A stretch of 64,000 bases of DNA from CAZSBB01 sp964605235 (lineage in GTDB: Bacteria > Planctomycetota > Phycisphaerae > Phycisphaerales > Phycisphaeraceae), in assembly GCA_964605235.1 (NCBI GenBank), contig CAZSBB010000029.1, positions 25,131 through 89,130 of the forward strand, in the 5' to 3' direction. Positions within the stretch are counted from its first letter, which is position 1, and each line of letters opens with the position of its first letter. A program made the translations under genes and the position numbers. The notes below the pieces were generated by a model. It searched no databases, was not told the origin of the DNA, and saw only the letters and a list, made by a program, of their open reading frames with translations. Positions 60,390 to 64,000 of this stretch are shown one piece after another.

Positions 60390-61091
60390 ATGGCCCTGAT
60401 CAAAGGCAAGCGGCTCAAGGCCGACTACGCCAAGTTCAATCGTGACAATCATTTTCCCCTGCCCACCGCGGTGGAAATGGTCAAGACCTTCAAGCAGGTC
60501 AAGTTCGACCAGTCGGTGGACATCTGCGTGCATCTGGGCATCGACCCCAAGCAGGCGGATCAGAACCTGCGTGGCTCGCTGTCGCTGCCGCACGGCATCG
60601 GCAAGTCCAAGCGCGTGGTCGCCTTCTGCTCGGCGGACAAAGTCGCCGACTGCACGGCGGCGGGCGCGGTGGAAGCGGGCGGCGAAGAACTGGTGAAGAA
60701 GATCGAAGAAGGCTGGATGGATTTCGACGTCGCCGTCGCCAGCCCGGACATGATGCGCGTCATCAGCAAGCTCGGTCGGGTGCTCGGCCCGCGTGGCCTG
60801 ATGCCCTCGCCCAAGAGCGGCACGGTGACGCCCAAGGTCGCCGAGGCGGTCAAGGAATACGCGGCCGGCAAGGTCGAGTTCCGCAATGATGCGGGCGGCA
60901 ACATTCACGCCTGCATCGGCAAGCAGAGTTTCGACGCCCAGAAGCTGGTGGACAACGCCCAGGCGTTCATTGCCGCCCTGGAGCGCATGAAGCCGTCGAC
61001 CGCCAAGGGCACGTACATCAAGAGCGTCACCCTTTCGGGGACGATGACCCCCGGTGTCAAAGTGGAAATCGCCGCCGCCGCTGCGGAATAA
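60390..61091 (+). CDS. rplA: Ribosomal protein L1
   Basis: 233 aa from the ATG at 60390 after AAAGGACAGG. L1 motifs: FDQSVDICVHLGIDPKQADQ, the RNA-binding LRGSLSLPHGIGKSKRV, VLGPRGLMPSPKSGTVT and the end KGTYIKSVTLSGTMTPGVKV. It binds the 23S L1 stalk and, in other bacteria, its own mRNA to limit L11-L1 synthesis. The 105-nt gap after rplK could hold such a site. Confidence 0.96.
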   Translation: MALIKGKRLKADYAKFNRDNHFPLPTAVEMVKTFKQVKFDQSVDICVHLGIDPKQADQNLRGSLSLPHGIGKSKRVVAFCSADKVADCTAAGAVEAGGEELVKKIEEGWMDFDVAVASPDMMRVISKLGRVLGPRGLMPSPKSGTVTPKVAEAVKEYAAGKVEFRNDAGGNIHACIGKQSFDAQKLVDNAQAFIAALERMKPSTAKGTYIKSVTLSGTMTPGVKVEIAAAAAE

Positions 61092-61151
61092 GCCCCCCTC
61101 GGCTGGACCCGCGCCTGGTGCAGGCGCGGCCGCCGGCGAAGGAACCCCATC

Positions 61152-61694
61152 ATGAGCAAGCCCATCAAGAGCCTGATCAAGAAGTCCTACCAGGAACGCT
61201 TTGGCGACCTGAGCGGCGCGGTGTTGATCGACATCCGCGGCGTGGACTCCAACACCAACAACACCATCCGCGCCGAGCTGGCGAAAAAAGAAATCCGCGT
61301 GGCGGTGGTCACCAACAACCTCGCCAAGGCGGTGCTCAGCGAAACCGACCTCAAGGGCATCGAGAAACTGCTCGAAGGCCCCACCGCACTGGTGTACGGC
61401 GGGAGCAGCGTGGTCGCCGTCGCCCGCGAGCTGATCGAAAAAGCCAAGGCCATCACCAATCTCCAGGTCAAGGGCGCCATCATGGATGGCCAGCTCTTTG
61501 GCCCCAACGAGATGGAAGCCCTGAGCAAGTACCCCACGCGGGAAGAAGCCCAGGCCCAGGTCATCCAGGTCATCCTGGGGCCGGCCGGCCAGCTCATCAG
61601 CGCCGCCACCAGCGCGGGCGCCAACATCGCCAGCCTGCTCAAAACCATCGAGGAAAAGCTGGAAAAAGGCGAAGCCATCACCAAGGTGGCGTAA
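61152..61694 (+). CDS. rplJ: Ribosomal protein L10
   Basis: 180 aa. The L10 N-terminal RNA-binding domain (SLIKKSYQERFGDLSGAVLI, VAVVTNNLAKAVL) is followed by the C-terminal helix that carries L12 dimers (SLLKTIEEKLEKGEAITKV). AAGGAA precedes the ATG. A 119-bp dispersed inverted repeat begins 26 nt after the stop and separates it from rplL. Confidence 0.95.
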   Translation: MSKPIKSLIKKSYQERFGDLSGAVLIDIRGVDSNTNNTIRAELAKKEIRVAVVTNNLAKAVLSETDLKGIEKLLEGPTALVYGGSSVVAVARELIEKAKAITNLQVKGAIMDGQLFGPNEMEALSKYPTREEAQAQVIQVILGPAGQLISAATSAGANIASLLKTIEEKLEKGEAITKVA

Positions 61695-61719
61695 GGTTAT
61701 CGGTAAGTCGTAAGAAGAA

Positions 61720-61838
61720 CACCACAGAGGCACAGAGGCACAGAGAGCACAGAGCCGGCAAAAGAGCGGCAATTCAGTTGGATGTCTAAAAACGTCCTCG
61801 GTGAAAATTTTCTCTGTGCCCTCTGTGCCTCTGTGGTG
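61720..61838. repeat. Dispersed inverted repeat, copy E, between rplJ and rplL
   Basis: 119 bp with arms starting CACCACAGAGGCACAGAG and ending CTCTGTGCCTCTGTGGTG. It starts 26 nt after the rplJ stop and lies 158 nt before rplL. Confidence 0.92.
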
Positions 61839-61996
61839 AAAACTGGTTTTGGAATGCCCGAGATGTATCGCGCCACCGCGCGTTGCGGCGGCGCTGTTTG
61901 GAACGGAACTTCCGCTGTTCGCCTGGCCCCGCAGGGGTTAAATGCTCGACGGTCGAGCACCACGCGACTGCCAAGTCAACCATGGGAGTCTGTGTT

Positions 61997-62395
<399 letters not shown>

Positions 62396-62448
62396 ACCTC
62401 TGCTCCCGGGCGTTCCGCTTCAGGAATGCGCCAAACGAGCCATCACCC

Positions 62449-62487
62449 AAGGCCGCGCGTTGATGACGCGCGGCCTTGGTTTTTTTA
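62449..62487 (+). terminator. Intrinsic terminator after rplL
   Basis: Stem AAGGCCGCGCG / CGCGCGGCCTT with a 7-nt loop, followed by GG and a run of seven T. It ends the rplKAJL operon before any rpoB. Confidence 0.93.
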
Positions 62488-62556
62488 TGCGCCCATGTGT
62501 CGCGCAGCGGCAGGTGCAGGTAATGGTGCAGGAGGACATCGCTCTGGGAGAAGCCC

Positions 62557-62616
62557 TTGCGCTCGCTCAGCGAGCCCTACAGCAACGCCATGGCAGGGCT
62601 CGCTGTGCGAGCGCAA
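62557..62616. repeat. Inverted repeat related to the one at 34300
   Basis: Arms TTGCGCTCGCTCAGCGAGCC (62557-62576) and, in reverse complement, 62597-62616. The core words GCGCTCGC and AGCGAGCCCTAC are shared with 34300-34322. Confidence 0.75.
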
Positions 62617-62693
62617 CGCGGGCCGTTGATTCACCATGCCATGCTGAGAGGCACCCCCATCGCACCTTGCGCCGGGCGGGTGCTGCTATCCCC

Positions 62694-62726
62694 AAAAAAA
62701 CAACCCAGGCCGTGAAGCCTGGGTTG
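62694..62726 (-). terminator. Intrinsic terminator for rplM-rpsI
   Basis: CAACCCAGGC / GCCTGGGTTG with a 6-nt loop and, on the minus strand, a T-run after the stem. It lies 132 nt after the rpsI stop. Confidence 0.85.
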
Positions 62727-62796
62727 GGGTGTATTGCGTTGGCTGTGGTTCTCGTTTGCGCTGCGGAAGATTCCCCAAAGGAAACTTCCGAGGGCC

Positions 62797-62857
62797 GACT
62801 CCCGGGGTCCGGGGGGGCCAATAGCCACTTCCGGGGGGCCGGGGGTCCGGGGGCGGT
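62797..62857. repeat. G-rich tract after rpsI
   Basis: Runs of five to seven G separated by TCC or CC words (CCGGGGTCCGGGGGGGCC, GGGGGTCCGGGGGC), ending directly at the rpsI stop codon. It resembles the cleaner array at 63393 after rplM. Confidence 0.7.
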
Positions 62858-63304
62858 TTAGCGCTTGGAGAACTGGAAGCGGCGACGGGCGCCGGGCTGG
62901 CCGGGCTTCTTACGTTCCACTTCGCGGGAGTCACGGGTCAGGAAGTCGTGCTCGCGGAGGACCGGCTCGAGGCTCGGGTCGTACGCCATCAGCGCGCGGG
63001 CCAGACCCAGCAGGACCGCGCCCGCCTGGCCGGTGAAGCCACCGCCGGAGACGTTGACGAAGATGTCGAGTTTGCCCAGGGTGTTGGTGGTCTTGAGCGG
63101 AGCGCGGACGCCTTCGCGGTCGCGCAGCTCGGTGAAGAACTGGTCCACCTCGCGGTCGTTGACCTGGAACTTGCCATCGCCGGGCCGAATCCGGACGCGG
63201 GCGACGGCGGATTTACGCCGGCCGGTGCCCCACCAGTAACCGAACTTGGCGGGCTTTGGTTCCGCCTGAGGCTTTTCCGCGGTGGCCGTGGACGTTTCAG
63301 TCAT
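62858..63304 (-). CDS. rpsI: Ribosomal protein S9
   Basis: 148 aa. After a ~22-residue basic/acidic extension, the S9 core starts at FGYWWGTGRRKSAVARVRI. VNVSGGGFTGQAGAVLLGLA and the ending TRDSREVERKKPGQPGARR with FQFSKR are family blocks; the C-terminal Lys-Arg reaches the P-site tRNA. It follows rplM, as usual. A G-rich repeat and a terminator follow its stop. Confidence 0.95.
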   Translation of the reverse strand: MTETSTATAEKPQAEPKPAKFGYWWGTGRRKSAVARVRIRPGDGKFQVNDREVDQFFTELRDREGVRAPLKTTNTLGKLDIFVNVSGGGFTGQAGAVLLGLARALMAYDPSLEPVLREHDFLTRDSREVERKKPGQPGARRRFQFSKR

Positions 63305-63392
63305 GTTGCTTCTCGTGAAAGGTCGCTGTTGCGTGGTTCAGTGGAGTTCGTATCACTTGTCCGCCCGAGCGACCATTCGCCCGACGGGAAAT

Positions 63393-63428
63393 TTTCGGGG
63401 GTCCGGGGGTCCGGGGGTCCGGGGGGGG
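63393..63428. repeat. GGGGGTCC repeat after rplM
   Basis: Three GGGGGTCC units and a final run of eight G, ending at the rplM stop. On the template strand four G-runs could form a quadruplex; the mRNA would be C-rich here. Confidence 0.85.
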
Positions 63429-63863
63429 TTACAGGCTCAGGGCCGTGGGTTGCTGCGCCTGGTGCGGATGCTCGCTGCCGCGGTAGGACTTGAGCTTCTT
63501 GAGCTGATGGGTGGCGAGCTTGTTCTTGGGCATCATGCGGCGAACGCTGCGTTCGAGCAGCAGTTCGGGTTTGTTCTGCAGCATCCAGCCGTAGCTGCGC
63601 AGCTTCAGACCATCCGGGTGGCCGGAGTAGCTCTTGAAGTGCTTCTGTTCGAGCTTGGCGCCGGTGAGGCGGATTTTGTCGACATTGGTGACGATGACGA
63701 AGTCGCCCACGTCATGGTGCGGGGTGTAGGTGGGCTTGGTTTTGCCCATGAGGATCATGGCGATCTTCACGGACAGCCGGCCCAGCACCTGGTCGGTGGC
63801 GTCCACCACCACCCAGTTGCGTTTGACTTCATCATTCTTCGCCAAAGTGGTCTGCCGATTCAT
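63429..63863 (-). CDS. rplM: Ribosomal protein L13
   Basis: 144 aa, usual length. Blocks: WVVVDATDQVLGRLSVKIAM, KPTYTPHHDVGDFVIVTNVD, KIRLTGAKLEQKHFKSYSGH and the C-terminal RRMMPKNKLATHQLKKLK. An early 50S assembly protein. It heads the rplM-rpsI pair with a good promoter upstream. Confidence 0.96.
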   Translation of the reverse strand: MNRQTTLAKNDEVKRNWVVVDATDQVLGRLSVKIAMILMGKTKPTYTPHHDVGDFVIVTNVDKIRLTGAKLEQKHFKSYSGHPDGLKLRSYGWMLQNKPELLLERSVRRMMPKNKLATHQLKKLKSYRGSEHPHQAQQPTALSL

Positions 63864-63904
63864 GTTTCACCTTTCCGCCTGCCGCGGGGCAAATCGAGCC
63901 AAAT

Positions 63905-63932
63905 AATGTAGCCGACTGACGCTAAGTGTCAA
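63905..63932 (-). promoter_or_regulatory. Sigma-70-type promoter of rplM-rpsI
   Basis: On the minus strand TTGACA (63927-63932), 16-bp spacer, TACATT (63905-63910), about 42 nt before the rplM start. Confidence 0.75.
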
Positions 63933-63952
63933 ATGCGCCTCCCCCCGTGTCG

Positions 63953-64000
63953 CAACCGAAGTAGAAGTGTCCCCTTATTCAACCGAGTAGAACTGTCCCC
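63953..64000. repeat. Direct repeat at the window edge, possible IS end
   Basis: CAACCGAAGTAGAAGTGTCCCC and, 27 nt on, CAACCGAGTAGAACTGTCCCC at the very end of the window. Spaced subterminal direct repeats like this occur at ends of IS21-type elements; the element itself would lie outside the window. Confidence 0.45.

Overview
This 64 kb window is high-GC bacterial chromosome and looks like a planctomycete, probably of the Phycisphaerae type. The lineage call is an inference from several things: a PEP-CTERM protein with its VPEP tail, a formylglycine-type sulfatase, a DUF4838 glycosidase-like protein, a sialate O-acetylesterase, three UroD-like paralogues in tandem, few Shine-Dalgarno sites, and many short dispersed inverted repeats lying just after stop codons. 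I see no rRNA or CRISPR, and one tRNA.

Layout. 1-5400: a secreted coiled-coil protein cut by the window edge, an AraC/GyrI regulator, a kelch protein, then DUF502, hpf, a PtsN-like EIIA and HPr. This resembles the rpoN-linked nitrogen-PTS cluster, with no rpoN seen beside it. 5492-5934: a tandem repeat of about 230 bp built from an inverted-repeat unit. 6915-12802: six co-directional small-molecule genes (D-threonine aldolase-like, DapA-like, amidohydrolase, HpaI-type aldolase, Gfo/Idh/MocA, SDR), a probable catabolic operon. 12972-20781: a PEP-CTERM protein with a possible thioester, then a complete mrpABCDEFG cation/proton antiporter operon. 21049-26248: MFS transporter, a lone fliM, a VOC protein, a methyltransferase and hisS. 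26430-28934: an AraC regulator divergent from a GH4 glycosidase, with a candidate operator between them.

29437-33599 is a tight minus-strand operon: C39-like peptidase, RimK-like ATP-grasp, GCS2-type ligase and N-formylglutamate amidohydrolase. It has the parts to make, cut and hydrolyse a glutamate-derived amide or peptide. 34371-39850 is a LacI/DUF4838 operon divergent from a sialate O-acetylesterase. 39866-52084 holds a ThiF/MoeB-type E1-like protein, three UroD-like proteins, a tiny membrane protein, a PL22-like propeller, a glycosyltransferase, a large secreted propeller and a sulfatase.

53325-59474 is an integrative element in the 3' end of a tRNA-Gln(CTG) gene. It carries a tyrosine integrase, an excisionase-like HTH protein, a ribbon-helix-helix protein, a Rep-like initiator and, most strikingly, two integron-type gene cassettes with well-formed attC sites and no integron integrase in the window. 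A PD-(D/E)XK nuclease gene sits just outside the left att site, and the site itself looks like the remnant of an earlier, related element. 59832-63863 returns to the core genome: rplK-rplA-rplJ-rplL, closed by a terminator instead of rpoB, and convergent rplM-rpsI.

Five copies of a 111-119 bp inverted repeat (9022, 17249, 17774, 26264, 61720) all start 12-26 nt after a stop codon. Three of them lie inside the operon at 6915-12802, the mrp operon (two copies, so four in total) or the ribosomal operon.
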